Source: Pyrinomonadaceae bacterium (GTDB lineage Bacteria > Acidobacteriota > Blastocatellia > Pyrinomonadales > Pyrinomonadaceae). From it: 64,000 nucleotides of DNA. This document shows positions 24,491-32,896 of this stretch, piece after piece. Every line of letters begins with the position of its first letter. Positions within the stretch are counted from its first letter, which is position 1. The DNA lies in assembly GCA_036277115.1 (NCBI GenBank), contig DASUNM010000027.1, forward strand, positions 558,001 through 622,000, in the 5' to 3' direction. Under the pieces are notes generated by a model. It was not told where the DNA came from. It was given only the letters and a program-made list of their open reading frames with translations, and did no database searches. Made by a program: the position numbers and the translations under genes.

Positions 24491-25060
24491 ATGATGAGGC
24501 AAGGATCAAGATTGGCGATCGTGCTCAGTTTGCTGGTCGCGTGTGCCGGAGCGATCGCGTTGTATGGCCGCGGCGCTCTTAATCCTGCGTCGGCGCAGTC
24601 TCCGAACACATCAACGCTACGCGCGCTTCAGGTCAACACGCTTTGCGCGAAAACCGAACGCGTGATTTTTGCTTGTGTGCTGCGCCGGCCCGCGAAGATC
24701 GTTTCGGTGTGCGCTTCAAAAGACCTGACCCGAGACACGGGGTATGTGCAGTACAGATTTGGCTCGCCCGCGAAGATCGAACTCGAGTATCCCAAAGACC
24801 GCACCGGCACCCAGCACAAGTTTGAATACACCCACTACATGCGCGCGTTGGTTGACCTGAATGAAATTAATTTCAGTGTTGACGGCGTTGACTATTCCGT
24901 CGTGGACGATTACAACGCGGAAGAGAAACCGGCCCGGAGCATTGAAGGCATCACCATCAACTGGCCGGGCACGAGCAAGAAAGAAGTCCGCTACACCTGC
25001 CGCACAAAACCAAAGACTGACTACACGGATTTGCAGGCCGTGCTGTTTGATCACGACTGA
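24491..25060 (+). CDS. Exported protein of unknown function
   Basis: A 189-residue protein with an N-terminal hydrophobic signal or anchor (about 8-27, LAIVLSLLVACAGAIAL). The mature part has a recognisable pattern, IVSVCASKDLTRDTGYVQYRFG followed by ELEYPKDRTG, that I have seen in a widespread group of uncharacterised exported proteins. Cys residues at the CAKTERVIFAC and SVCAS positions and in YTCRTKP could form disulfides. The last 104 bases overlap the 3' end of the oppositely oriented methyltransferase gene. Confidence 0.72.
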   Translation: MMRQGSRLAIVLSLLVACAGAIALYGRGALNPASAQSPNTSTLRALQVNTLCAKTERVIFACVLRRPAKIVSVCASKDLTRDTGYVQYRFGSPAKIELEYPKDRTGTQHKFEYTHYMRALVDLNEINFSVDGVDYSVVDDYNAEEKPARSIEGITINWPGTSKKEVRYTCRTKPKTDYTDLQAVLFDHD

Positions 25061-25820
25061 TCTTTGCGACCGCTGCTGAAAACGGCTGGTTTTGCAGCAG
25101 AAAAAAGCGCCGACAAACCGGATGCGTCAGGTTCCGCAGTCGCGCCAGCTGCCGCTCGCGAATAAGCTGAAAGCCGGCGGACCCAAACACGTTTACCCAA
25201 TCCAATTCACTTCGGAAGGTGCAAGCGCCGGTGCGTTTTCGCCATTTCAGATCGTGCGTCCAGCAGATGAAGCGGTCCCAGGCCGTCGCTGGAATGTCTT
25301 CGTAGATAATTGCCACGCCACCCGGCCGCAGCACACGCTTCATTTCCATCAACATCGTGTGGACGTCTTGCGCGTGATGCAGCACGTATGCGGACACGAC
25401 GGCGTCAAAGGAAGAGTCAGGGACCGGGAATTCACGGCCGTCGTATGGCCGATAATAAATCGGCGCTTCCGTCGAGTCGGCGACGTCGATTCCCGTCACG
25501 GCTTTGCCCAGCAGCGCCGACAGATGATGCGCGATGTAGCCGTTGCCGCAACCGACGTCCAGCACTACCGATCCACGTGGAATCACCCGCGCGATCTCCA
25601 AAGCCATATCGTATGCGCGGCCGACCTTTCGTCGCCGCCGTTCGCGCAGCCAACGGCGCTTTGCGCCATTACCGGCAGTTGCTAACGGTGCGACGGCAAA
25701 ATCAAAAACGGTTCCTGGACGAGTAGCTACACGCCCGGCTGAGTAGGGAGTCGAAGATTCCGAGAGTCTTAACTGCGGCAACATCTCGCCGCAGCGTTCA
25801 GCAACCGCAATGCCGATCAC
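24957..25820 (-). CDS. Class I SAM-dependent methyltransferase
   Basis: A 287-residue methyltransferase. Motif I is VVLDVGCGNGYIAHHLSALL (about 87-106), motif II/acidic loop is GIDVADS, motif post-II is FDAVVSAYVLHHAQD, and motif III is RVLRPGGVAIIYED. The N-terminal 60 residues contain a basic segment (RRWLRERRRRKVGRAY). The substrate is unknown; the layout resembles ubiquinone/menaquinone-type and small-molecule methyltransferases. The final 35-40 residues are Cys- and Ser-rich and are encoded on the strand opposite the end of the exported-protein gene, so the C-terminus may be an extension produced by loss of an earlier stop. It ends at 24957. Confidence 0.85.
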   Translation of the reverse strand: MIGIAVAERCGEMLPQLRLSESSTPYSAGRVATRPGTVFDFAVAPLATAGNGAKRRWLRERRRRKVGRAYDMALEIARVIPRGSVVLDVGCGNGYIAHHLSALLGKAVTGIDVADSTEAPIYYRPYDGREFPVPDSSFDAVVSAYVLHHAQDVHTMLMEMKRVLRPGGVAIIYEDIPATAWDRFICWTHDLKWRKRTGACTFRSELDWVNVFGSAGFQLIRERQLARLRNLTHPVCRRFFLLQNQPFSAAVAKISRDQTARPANPCSQSLVLCGRCSGLLSCSCPAS

Positions 25821-26032
25821 AAAGCATTCATGTTTTCAGCGGATTTGTGATTGAAGAATTATCCGGCGCGAGAATTCGCTGACGGTTGCCTGCAAGAGAT
25901 CGCCGACAGGAGTATGGCGGTCATTCGGAGCGAGGCGCAGCACACCGACGCGTCGGGGTAGAGACGGTGAACTGTTGACCAAACGTGTGATTGACTCTCT
26001 CCCTTTGGGAGAGGGTTTACTTTAATTCATCA
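25821..26032. other. Non-coding gap upstream of the methyltransferase
   Basis: No gene is seen. Apart from CTCTCCCTTTGGGAGAGGG (about 25998-26016), a hairpin that also precedes the sister element at 32622-32642, nothing notable is found. Confidence 0.4.
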
Positions 26033-26243
26033 GGTTCGCAACCCGAAGGGTTGCTAGAGAGTAGCCGGGGGTCGTAGCGAAGCGTAGACCCCCGGACACG
26101 TCGGCGCAAATTCGGCACCCTGAAAGGGTGCTAGACGAGTTCTGTGACCCCTTCAGGGTCAAAATCAATAGACACTCGATCCCGGGGGTATTCGCGCTGC
26201 GCGCTCAACCCCCGGCTACTCTCTTTCAGCCCTTCGGGCTGAC
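26033..26243. repeat. About 210-bp composite palindrome (copy B1)
   Basis: A nested palindromic element: GCAACCC-gaag-GGGTTGC, AGAGTAGCCGGGGGTCGTAGC at the left, GCACCC-tgaaa-GGGTGC and TGACCC-cttca-GGGTCA in the middle, then GGGGGTATTCGCG...CAACCCCCGGCTACTCTCT and CAGCCC-ttc-GGGCTG at the right. The outer arms (GAGTAGCCGGGGGT and ACCCCCGGCTACTC) pair with each other. A second copy with the same parts in the same order is at 32666-32875. This copy lies immediately after the S46 peptidase stop. Confidence 0.85.
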
Positions 26244-26257
26244 CGCGGCCTGAATTC

Positions 26258-28348
26258 CTACCCCTTCAACAATTCGTCCGCGATGTGGTTTGCGTCGAAA
26301 AGCTTCCTGAGAATTTCCTGCATCGCGCGCACATCGACCGAGATTGCCCGGTTATCTGTTTCGTCGTAGTGGAAATCGCCAATCAGCGATTGGATGTTGC
26401 CGTCGAAAATCAGGCCCACGATTTCACCATTCTTATTGATTGTCGGCGAACCTGAATTGCCGCCGATGATGTCATCGGTCGAGACGAAATTAAACGGCGT
26501 CGCCAGATTCACCGAGGACTTCTTCTCCGTCCAGCGCGGCGGCAGGTTATAGGGAAACTTGGCGTTGAACTTCGCAGAGCGATCGTACAAACCACCGAGC
26601 GTCGTAAACGGCTCGATACGTTTGCCATTCTCCATGTAGCCCTTCACGGCGCCGTACGACAGACGCAGCGTAAAGGTCGCGTCGGGATAGACCTTGTTGC
26701 CTTCACTCTCAAATCGCGCGCGGGCAATCTTTGCGTAGTTCGTGCGTTCAACTCCGGTCACTTCGCTTTCGAAGCGCTTGCGCATCTCGCGCGCTTTCGC
26801 ATCGATTAGGCGCGCCAGGACGATCATCGGATCGGTTGACGAATCGATCGCCTGCTTGCCGCCCTTGGCAAGCTCCTTGCGGTAATCAACGTCCTTCAGT
26901 TTCGTGCCGTCGATTAACTCAGCCGCACGAGCTTCCGGCGTCTTGCCGTTCATGATCTGTTTGACCAGCGCATGATCGGCGCCGAGCAACTCGATCATGA
27001 AACCGAGCGAGTCCGCCAGCTTCAGCTTTTCAAACTCATCGTAAATCGGCGCCGGAGAATAGAGTCCCAGCTCGAGCGAGGCGCGTCGCGCGTCGGTAAA
27101 CTCGGGCAGGCGCTCAGCGTTCGGTTTTTGGTTTTCTTCAGCCAGCCTTACCAGATTGCGGGCGAAACCGAACGTGGTGGTATTGAAGCCACCCGCCTGA
27201 TCGAAGATCCTCCGCTCGCGAATGTATGTCGGCAGCGTCTGATGAGCTTTCGCAATTGCATCCCACGCTTCGCCGTAGTTCTGCTTCCGCTCCGGATTGG
27301 CGGCGACCCAGTCACGCAGCGTTTTCTCATCGGCCTCCTTGCGCGCCATCAACGTGCGCCCCTTCAAGCCGGCGAGCTGACCTCGATAAACCTTCAAACT
27401 GTTCTGAATACTGTTAAGTTCGTTCTGCGCACGCCGCGTCTGTTCCTCGCCCAGCGCCATGTACTTCTTGAGCATCGCCTCGCGGCGTTCAAGCAGGCGG
27501 AGAATGATGGGAACGCTGGTCTCGCCCAGTTGCCGCAGGTGGGCAACTGTATTTAAGCGCGAGGTCGAACCGGGATGACCGGTTACGAAAACCAGTTCGC
27601 CTTCCTTCGCGCCGGTCTTTGACCACTTCAAATAGCTGGGCGGATTGATCGGCTTGTCGTTTTCGTAAACGCGCACCAGCGCCATATCGACATTGAAGCG
27701 CGGGAAATTGAAGTTGTCGGGGTCGCCGCCAAAGAACGCTGCTTGAAACTCCGGCACAAACACCAGACGCACGTCCGTGTACTTCTTGTAGCGATAAAGA
27801 TTGTATTGCGCGCCCTGGTAAAGCGTGACGACGTCGGAACGCAGTCCGGTCGCCTGCGTGGATTCAGCTTCGATCTTCGAAATCTCTGCGCGCCGCGCCG
27901 CGAAGGCATCGGCATCTGAGACGCCGGCCTTCACCGCCCCATTGACGCGCGCTGTCATATCTTCAATCGACATCAGCACGTTGAGCTCCAGGCTCGGCGC
28001 CTTGATCTCATCGGCGCGAGTGCGCGCGACGAACCCTTCCTTCGCATAGTCTTTCTCTGCCGTGCTGACTTCGCCGACGATGCCTTCGACGATGTGATAG
28101 TTCGTCAGAACCAGCCCGTCCGCTGAAACAAACGAACCTGAGCCGCCGTTGTTGAAGCGCACCGAAGCAAGCTGCACCTTCCGCAGCCACTCGTCAGTGA
28201 CATCGAAACCGTATCGTTTTTTGATCTCGGCGCGCGGGACGTTGTTGAACGTCCACATGCCCTCATCCGCGATCGCGAGCGGGGCAAAACCTTGTAAGCT
28301 GAACAACGCCAGAAACAGCGCACACAGGAACTTCTTGATTCTCATCAT
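26258..28348 (-). CDS. S46-family dipeptidyl peptidase (DPP7/DPP11-like), exported
   Basis: A 696-residue periplasmic serine peptidase that removes dipeptides from peptide N-termini. Residues 1-27 are a signal peptide ending in LAIADEG. The chymotrypsin-like active site shows His85 in LVLTNYHIVEG and Ser632 in GGNSGSPTIN; the Asp lies in the DNFNFPRFN region near residue 200. The usual S46 motif is TNHHC; here it is TNYHI, so the Cys is missing although the catalytic His is kept. The length is normal. DPP7-like enzymes cleave after hydrophobic and DPP11 after acidic residues; the specificity pocket cannot be assigned. It fits the peptide-scavenging set in this window (S41 tricorn at 32897, S9 at 58901). 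Confidence 0.92.
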   Translation of the reverse strand: MMRIKKFLCALFLALFSLQGFAPLAIADEGMWTFNNVPRAEIKKRYGFDVTDEWLRKVQLASVRFNNGGSGSFVSADGLVLTNYHIVEGIVGEVSTAEKDYAKEGFVARTRADEIKAPSLELNVLMSIEDMTARVNGAVKAGVSDADAFAARRAEISKIEAESTQATGLRSDVVTLYQGAQYNLYRYKKYTDVRLVFVPEFQAAFFGGDPDNFNFPRFNVDMALVRVYENDKPINPPSYLKWSKTGAKEGELVFVTGHPGSTSRLNTVAHLRQLGETSVPIILRLLERREAMLKKYMALGEEQTRRAQNELNSIQNSLKVYRGQLAGLKGRTLMARKEADEKTLRDWVAANPERKQNYGEAWDAIAKAHQTLPTYIRERRIFDQAGGFNTTTFGFARNLVRLAEENQKPNAERLPEFTDARRASLELGLYSPAPIYDEFEKLKLADSLGFMIELLGADHALVKQIMNGKTPEARAAELIDGTKLKDVDYRKELAKGGKQAIDSSTDPMIVLARLIDAKAREMRKRFESEVTGVERTNYAKIARARFESEGNKVYPDATFTLRLSYGAVKGYMENGKRIEPFTTLGGLYDRSAKFNAKFPYNLPPRWTEKKSSVNLATPFNFVSTDDIIGGNSGSPTINKNGEIVGLIFDGNIQSLIGDFHYDETDNRAISVDVRAMQEILRKLFDANHIADELLKG

Positions 28349-28380
28349 GACCTCTTATTTAGAGCGGTGTTTGGGGGAGC

Positions 28381-28595
28381 AGGTGAATAGTAAATGGTAA
28401 ATCGTGAATAGAAAAGTTTGGAAAGTGGCGCGCGTCTCGACCGGGGGCATTAGCCCGACCGTCAGGGAGGGCTCCAAGGGGACTCAATGAGCCCTCCCTA
28501 ACGGTCGGGCTAGTGCCCCGATAAGTGCCGCGTATTAACCCCCAACCCCCCGCCGGAACGCGATTTACTATTTATCATTCACGATTTACGATTCA
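28381..28595. repeat. Nested inverted repeat: GTAAATCGTGAATAG words around a GGGCATTAGCCCGACCG palindrome
   Basis: Outer arms: GAATAGTAAATGGTAAATCGTGAATAG (about 28385) and CGATTTACTATTTATCATTCACGATTTACG (28561-28590). Inner arms: GGGGGCATTAGCCCGACCGTCAGGGAGGGCTC and GAGCCCTCCCTAACGGTCGGGCTAGTGCCCC (about 28443-28521). It lies in the divergent gap between the S46 gene and the HhH gene. A half-copy of the inner arm (GGGGCAGTAGCCCGACCGTGAGGGAGGGC) is at 51982-52010. Confidence 0.75.
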
Positions 28596-28602
28596 CCAGC
28601 CA

Positions 28603-29064
28603 ATGACCAACGAACAAATTGCCCGTCGTTTCAATCGCATGGCGTCACTAATGGAGGTGCGCGGCGAAGATTCGTTTCGCATTCGTTCGTACCGGATGGC
28701 CGCCGAAGCGATCGAGACGTGGCCAACGCCGATGAAAGAAATCGCGGCCGAGGGCGGCGTCACGGGTTTGCAGGAAATTCCGGGCGTGGGCAAAGCGATT
28801 GCCGGCAAGACTGTCGAGCTGCTGGAAAAAGGCACGTTCGACGCGTGGGACCGATTGACGGCAGAGACGCCGGAAACCGTGCTCGATCTTTTGGAGTTGC
28901 CGGGCGTCGGCCCCAAAACCGCGGCCACGTTCCATCAGAAGTTCAAGATTGCTTCGCTCGAGGACCTGCGAAAGTTCATCGATGGCGGTGGCTTGGAAAT
29001 GGTAGACGGCATCGGGCCGAAGACCGCGGAACGAATCCGGCAGAACCTGGAACGGATCCGCTGA
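28603..29064 (+). CDS. Stand-alone helix-hairpin-helix protein (Pol X N-terminal-like)
   Basis: A 153-residue protein that matches only the N-terminal part of bacterial family X DNA polymerases. The 8-kDa-like helical domain is seen in MTNEQIARRFNRMASLMEV and FRIRSYRMAAEAIE, followed by three helix-hairpin-helix motifs: LQEIPGVGKAIAGKTVELLE, LLELPGVGPKTAATFHQ and MVDGIGPKTAERIRQNLE. No polymerase palm or PHP domain follows; a clean stop ends the third HhH. It would bind DNA without sequence preference, perhaps at gaps. The start at 28603 was chosen because the longer frame translates the inverted repeat. It is either a genuine small DNA-binding protein or a domain split from a Pol X gene. Confidence 0.85.
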   Translation: MTNEQIARRFNRMASLMEVRGEDSFRIRSYRMAAEAIETWPTPMKEIAAEGGVTGLQEIPGVGKAIAGKTVELLEKGTFDAWDRLTAETPETVLDLLELPGVGPKTAATFHQKFKIASLEDLRKFIDGGGLEMVDGIGPKTAERIRQNLERIR

Positions 29065-29367
29065 CAAAGAACAGGCCATCTTCTGGTCCGGTCCCAAGTC
29101 CCATCTTGCGCGTTGGCGGGTGCTCGTCCTACAATGCCTCGCATCGGCCGACTGTCCTGGCAATCGCGCAGCGTCTCCCCGCAGCGTTCTTTGGGTGAAC
29201 CTGCGCCTAACTTTTTCAAGTCAGCGCAGACTCTTTAAAGTGGAATAGCTCAAACCGAGTTCCGTTTCGGTGGCAGCGGCAGATTGGTTTCCCCACACGC
29301 AACTGATCGCGTCCTGGCGCTCATCGAAGCGAATGCCGGAAAGTTTATCCGAGGTCGGGGGTTCTTA
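29065..29367. other. Gap between HhH and VWA genes
   Basis: About 300 bases without a supported gene. I see no clear repeat, promoter pair or RNA gene here. An ATG at 29284 is in frame with the VWA gene but would add 28 residues before a signal peptide, so it is not used. Confidence 0.4.
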
Positions 29368-30474
29368 ATGAAGCCGCGTCGCCAGTCAGCACTCGCCGTC
29401 GTCTCTCTAACCGCTCTCTTCTGTCTCTCTGCTTTCATCGCATCACACAACGGAAAAGCTCAGAAAAAACCGGATGCCAAGCCGTCTCCGACACCGGCCA
29501 AAGAGCTGTTGACGGTCGAGCCGGTGCTGCCGCCCGCGCCCGCGAAAGAGACCCCGCCGGCCAAAGAAACCCCAAAAGAGCAAACCGGTGATGCCCAGCA
29601 GAAGCCCGGAACTGAAGTTGACGACAAGGTTCCCGTCATCACCAACACCGACCTGATCACTTTCACCGTTACGGTCACAGACCTTTACGGCCGGTTTGTT
29701 TCCGGACTTTCGAAGAACGCATTCACGATTTTTGACAACAAAGAAGCGCAGGAGATTGCGTATTTCAGCGACGACGATTCGCCGGTTTCCGTCGGCGTGA
29801 TCTTCGACGTGTCGGGATCGATGAGCGGCGACAAGGTGCGGCGCGCGCGCGACGCCCTGGCCCACTTCATTCAAACCAGTCACGACCGCGACGAATACTT
29901 TCTGATTGGCTTCAACTCCCGCGCGCAGCTCTTAATAGATCGAACGCGTGACGGGAACGCCGTGCTCGACAAGTTGACCTTCGTCCAGACGAAGAACAAC
30001 ACTGCGCTGTACGACGCGTGTTATCTGGGGGTAGAGCGTGTGCAGCGCGGAACGCACGGCAAGCGCGCGCTGCTGCTGATTAGCGACGGCCAGGACAACA
30101 ACTCGCGCTACACCTTCAACGAATTGCGTCGCGTGCTGAAGGAATCGGACGTCGTGCTGTACTCAGTGGGCATTTTGGGTGGCAGCGACGTGGGCAGTTC
30201 GCTGGGGATGGAGGGCCAGGGCATTCTCGACGAATTGGCCGGCGTCTCAGGCGGCAAGGCCTTTTATCCGCGCAGCCCGGCCGAGATGGATGACATCTTT
30301 GAGCAGATCGCGCTCGAATTGCGTCATCAATACTCGATCGGCTACCGCCCGAAGAACTTCGTCAACGACGGCAAATGGCACCGGATTAAGGTCAAGGTGA
30401 ATGCGCCGCGTGGCCTGCCACGCTTGTTCGTCCGCAGTCGGGAAGGGTACTACGCGATCGCGAACCCGAAGTAA
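29368..30474 (+). CDS. Secreted VWA-domain protein (acidobacterial VWFA-related), copy 1
   Basis: A 368-residue exported protein. A signal peptide (about 1-30, ALAVVSLTALFCLSAFIA) is followed by a long Pro/Lys/Glu-rich linker (about 33-80, PSPTPAKELL, KETPPAKETPKE), a short beta domain in which TFTVTVTDLYGRFVSGL leads into the A domain, and the von Willebrand A domain itself (about 145-330) with an intact MIDAS, DVSGSMS, plus TLxD-like and SDGQD motifs. The last 35 residues form a C-terminal beta extension (IKVKVNAPRG..VRSREGYYA), typical of the acidobacterial VWFA-related family. The function is unknown; it probably binds a ligand through a metal ion outside the cell. A second paralogue follows. 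Confidence 0.88.
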   Translation: MKPRRQSALAVVSLTALFCLSAFIASHNGKAQKKPDAKPSPTPAKELLTVEPVLPPAPAKETPPAKETPKEQTGDAQQKPGTEVDDKVPVITNTDLITFTVTVTDLYGRFVSGLSKNAFTIFDNKEAQEIAYFSDDDSPVSVGVIFDVSGSMSGDKVRRARDALAHFIQTSHDRDEYFLIGFNSRAQLLIDRTRDGNAVLDKLTFVQTKNNTALYDACYLGVERVQRGTHGKRALLLISDGQDNNSRYTFNELRRVLKESDVVLYSVGILGGSDVGSSLGMEGQGILDELAGVSGGKAFYPRSPAEMDDIFEQIALELRHQYSIGYRPKNFVNDGKWHRIKVKVNAPRGLPRLFVRSREGYYAIANPK

Positions 30475-30477
30475 TTT

Positions 30478-30600
30478 GGAGTGCGGCGGCAGAGGCCCGA
30501 CTTTGTCGGGACGTCGACGCCGCTTTGGATTCTGCTTGAGCCTGTTCCAGATTCATCCAAAGCGCCGTCGATGCCGGCTCATTCCAAATCCGTTCAGCCA
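30478..30600. repeat. Inverted repeat TTTGGAGTGCGGCGGC / GCCGGCTCATTCCAAA
   Basis: TTTGGAGTGCGGCGGCAGAGGC and GACGCCGCTTTGGAT on the left pair with ATCCAAAGCGCCGTC and GCCGGCTCATTCCAAAT on the right, around the hairpin CCCGAC-ttt-GTCGGG. Found in the gap between the two VWA genes. Non-coding. Confidence 0.6.
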
Positions 30601-30693
30601 ACGCAGACTCGCCATTTCCGCATCCTTACATTCTCTTCCCCACGCCCGAAATTGGTTTGACATTGGTCTTTTATTCAAACAAGGTATTCATTG

Positions 30694-31935
30694 ATGGGTT
30701 TTTGGTTTCTTAAGAATTTTCGCTCTCATCGGGGCACACTGGTTGTTTGGTTAAGCGCGCTCGCGACCCTGTCTGTAATTGTGGCCGGCATGACGAGTGC
30801 GCAGGAGCGTCCGCGGACAACCACGGCGGCGCCCACTCCGACACCGACATCACCGGCGCCGACTCCCGTGCAGACCGGGCCGGGCACCCGGATCGCGCCG
30901 CAACTCGGCGCGCCGCCCCCGCCGCCAATCCTGAGACCGAAACCGACGCCCACACCGGACGCTTCAACCGCGGAAATCGACGAAGGCAGCACGCTCAGGA
31001 TTAACGCCGATCTGGTGACGCTGAACGTGCGCGTCATCGATCGCAACAACCGGCCCATCAACGGCATTCGTCAGGATGAATTCAAAGTCTTTGAAGACGG
31101 CGTACAGCAATCGATCTTCTCGTTCACCCAGGAAGAAGTGCCGGTCATTTACGGCATGGCCGTGGACACGTCCGGATCGCTGCGCGGCGTGTTCGATCAG
31201 GTGATTGCCGCCGCCAAGACGATCATCGACAGCAACAAGCCGGGCGACGAAACTTTCATCGAGCGCTTCATCAGCAGCGACAAGATTGAAACGATCCAGG
31301 ATTTCACCTCGAGCAAAGACGCGCTGATGGATGGCCTCGACACTTTGTACATCGAGGGCGGGCAAACGGCCGTCATCGACGGCGTGTATCTGGCAGCCGA
31401 GCATGTAGCGAACTACAAGAAAACCAGAGACGACGATCGCCGTCGTCGCGCGCTGATCGTGGTGACTGATGGTGAAGACCGCGCCAGCTACTACGCCCAG
31501 GAACAGTTGTTCAGGCAATTGCGCGAGCAGGATGTGCAAATCTACGTGATTGGATTTGTGAATGACCTTGAAGCTGAACGCGGCCTGATTCGCAAGAGCC
31601 CGCGCGGCAAAGCGACGGATTTGATTAACAAGCTCGCGACCGAAACCGGCGGGCGGGCCTTCTTCCCACAATCAATTTCTGAGTTGCCGCAGATCGCGAA
31701 TGAAATCGTGCGCGATCTACGAACTCAGTACGTGATTAGCTATGATCCGTCGAACAAGACTCACGACGGGACATATCGCGCGATCAAGGTGGTGGTGAAT
31801 CAACCCGGTGGAGCCGATAAGCGCATCGCGCTGACGCGCTCAGGCAGAACCGCCATTCCTCCCGGCACCGCCGCGCGGCCGCCAACTCCCGCGAACAGCA
31901 TTCGGCAACCGACGCCCCGCCGGCCCCCGCAGTAA
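30694..31935 (+). CDS. Secreted VWA-domain protein (acidobacterial VWFA-related), copy 2
   Basis: A 413-residue paralogue of the previous gene. It has a signal peptide or anchor (about 10-40, GTLVVWLSALATLSVIVAG), then a Thr/Pro-rich linker (TTTAAPTPTPTSPAPTPV, PPPPPILRPKPTPTPD), a short beta domain (LVTLNVRVIDRNNRPINGI) and the A domain with a full MIDAS, DTSGSLRG, and VTDGEDRASY. The C-terminus is again Pro-rich (RPPTPANSIRQPTPRRPPQ), unlike copy 1. The ATG at 30694 is used; a TTG just before it is also in frame. It lies 219 bases after copy 1 in the same orientation. Function unknown. Confidence 0.88.
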   Translation: MGFWFLKNFRSHRGTLVVWLSALATLSVIVAGMTSAQERPRTTTAAPTPTPTSPAPTPVQTGPGTRIAPQLGAPPPPPILRPKPTPTPDASTAEIDEGSTLRINADLVTLNVRVIDRNNRPINGIRQDEFKVFEDGVQQSIFSFTQEEVPVIYGMAVDTSGSLRGVFDQVIAAAKTIIDSNKPGDETFIERFISSDKIETIQDFTSSKDALMDGLDTLYIEGGQTAVIDGVYLAAEHVANYKKTRDDDRRRRALIVVTDGEDRASYYAQEQLFRQLREQDVQIYVIGFVNDLEAERGLIRKSPRGKATDLINKLATETGGRAFFPQSISELPQIANEIVRDLRTQYVISYDPSNKTHDGTYRAIKVVVNQPGGADKRIALTRSGRTAIPPGTAARPPTPANSIRQPTPRRPPQ

Positions 31936-32053
31936 ACGCGCGCCTGCGTTTGACTCAACATTCGCAAATTCAGTATTGTCCGGAGCGTCCGCGAGCTTAG
32001 GAGGGTTCATAGGCATCCTCGTCGTCCCGCGAGAACATGCTGTAAGCAGCTAC

Positions 32054-32602
32054 ATGTCAACGATCGAAACCGACCGATTGCTGCTGCGCATTATCCGGGT
32101 AGACGATCTGGACCATCTCGCGTCCCTGCTCAGCGATCCTGACGTAGTCAAGTACGTCGGCGACGGAAAACCTGCCGGTCGAGAAGAGGCCGCACGCGCC
32201 CTCGAAAGCATCATCAAACATTGGGAGACGCACGGCTTCGGACGTTGGGCCGTGGTTGATAAAAGCACCGGCCAGTTCATCGGCTTTGGCGGATTGCGTT
32301 CGCTCTTTGGCACTCCGGAAGTCGTTTACCACCTCGCCAAGGCGCATTGGGGAAAAGGCTACGCGACTGAGCTGGCCCGCGCGGCGTTACGGTTCGGATT
32401 CCAGGAGCGTGGTTTCGATCGAATCGTGGCGATTACCAAACCGCTGAATGCGGGGTCGATTCATGTAATGGACAAATTGGGTCTGCGCTTCGTGAAGCAC
32501 GCGCGTTACTACGAGATTGACGTAGTGGAATACGAGATTAACCGCGAGGAATTCAAGCCGGGTGAAGGCGCATTCAAAGTGCTGGCTGACGGGGAAGTTT
32601 AG
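32054..32602 (+). CDS. GNAT-family N-acetyltransferase (RimJ/RimL-like)
   Basis: A 182-residue GCN5-related acetyltransferase of the RimJ/RimL group. It starts with the group's typical IETDRLLLRIIRVDDLDHLASLLSDP. The acetyl-CoA binding region is YHLAKAHWGKGYATELARAALRFGF (about 96-120), followed by FDRIVAITKPLNAGSIHVMDKLGLRF. RimJ/RimL proteins acetylate protein N-termini, but close relatives acetylate antibiotics or other amines, so the substrate is open. The start at 32054 follows the family N-terminus; the longer frame to 31976 has no match. It is convergent with the tricorn-like gene, with a 210-bp palindromic element in between. Confidence 0.85.
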   Translation: MSTIETDRLLLRIIRVDDLDHLASLLSDPDVVKYVGDGKPAGREEAARALESIIKHWETHGFGRWAVVDKSTGQFIGFGGLRSLFGTPEVVYHLAKAHWGKGYATELARAALRFGFQERGFDRIVAITKPLNAGSIHVMDKLGLRFVKHARYYEIDVVEYEINREEFKPGEGAFKVLADGEV

Positions 32603-32665
32603 TACCAGAGAGCGAATTATTCCCTCTCCCTCAGGGAGAGGGTTACATGCCTGGGCCACTATTAG

Positions 32666-32875
32666 ATTCGCAACCCGAAGGGTTGCAAGAAAGTAGCCGG
32701 GGGTCGCAGCGAAGCGTAGACCCCCTGGGAATCGTCGGTTAGAATCGCACCCTGAAAGGGTGCCAGACCAGTTCTGTGACCCCTTCAGGGTCAGAAATCA
32801 TGGGCACTCGATCCCGGGGGTATCGCGCCGTGCGCTCAACCCCCGGCTACTCTCTTTGCCCTTCGGGCTGACCCA
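32666..32875. repeat. About 210-bp composite palindrome (copy B2)
   Basis: The same ordered parts as copy B1: GCAACCC-gaag-GGGTTGC, AGTAGCCGGGGGTCGCAGC, GCACCC-tgaaa-GGGTGC, TGACCC-cttca-GGGTCA, TCGATCCCGGGGGTAT, CAACCCCCGGCTACTCTCT, and GCCC-ttc-GGGC. Identity to B1 is high along the whole length. It lies between convergent genes, about 20 bases from the tricorn-like stop. The preceding CCCTCTCCCTCAGGGAGAGGG hairpin (about 32622-32642) is also shared with B1. Confidence 0.85.
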
Positions 32876-32896
32876 AATCCATCCGAAAAACCAGGC

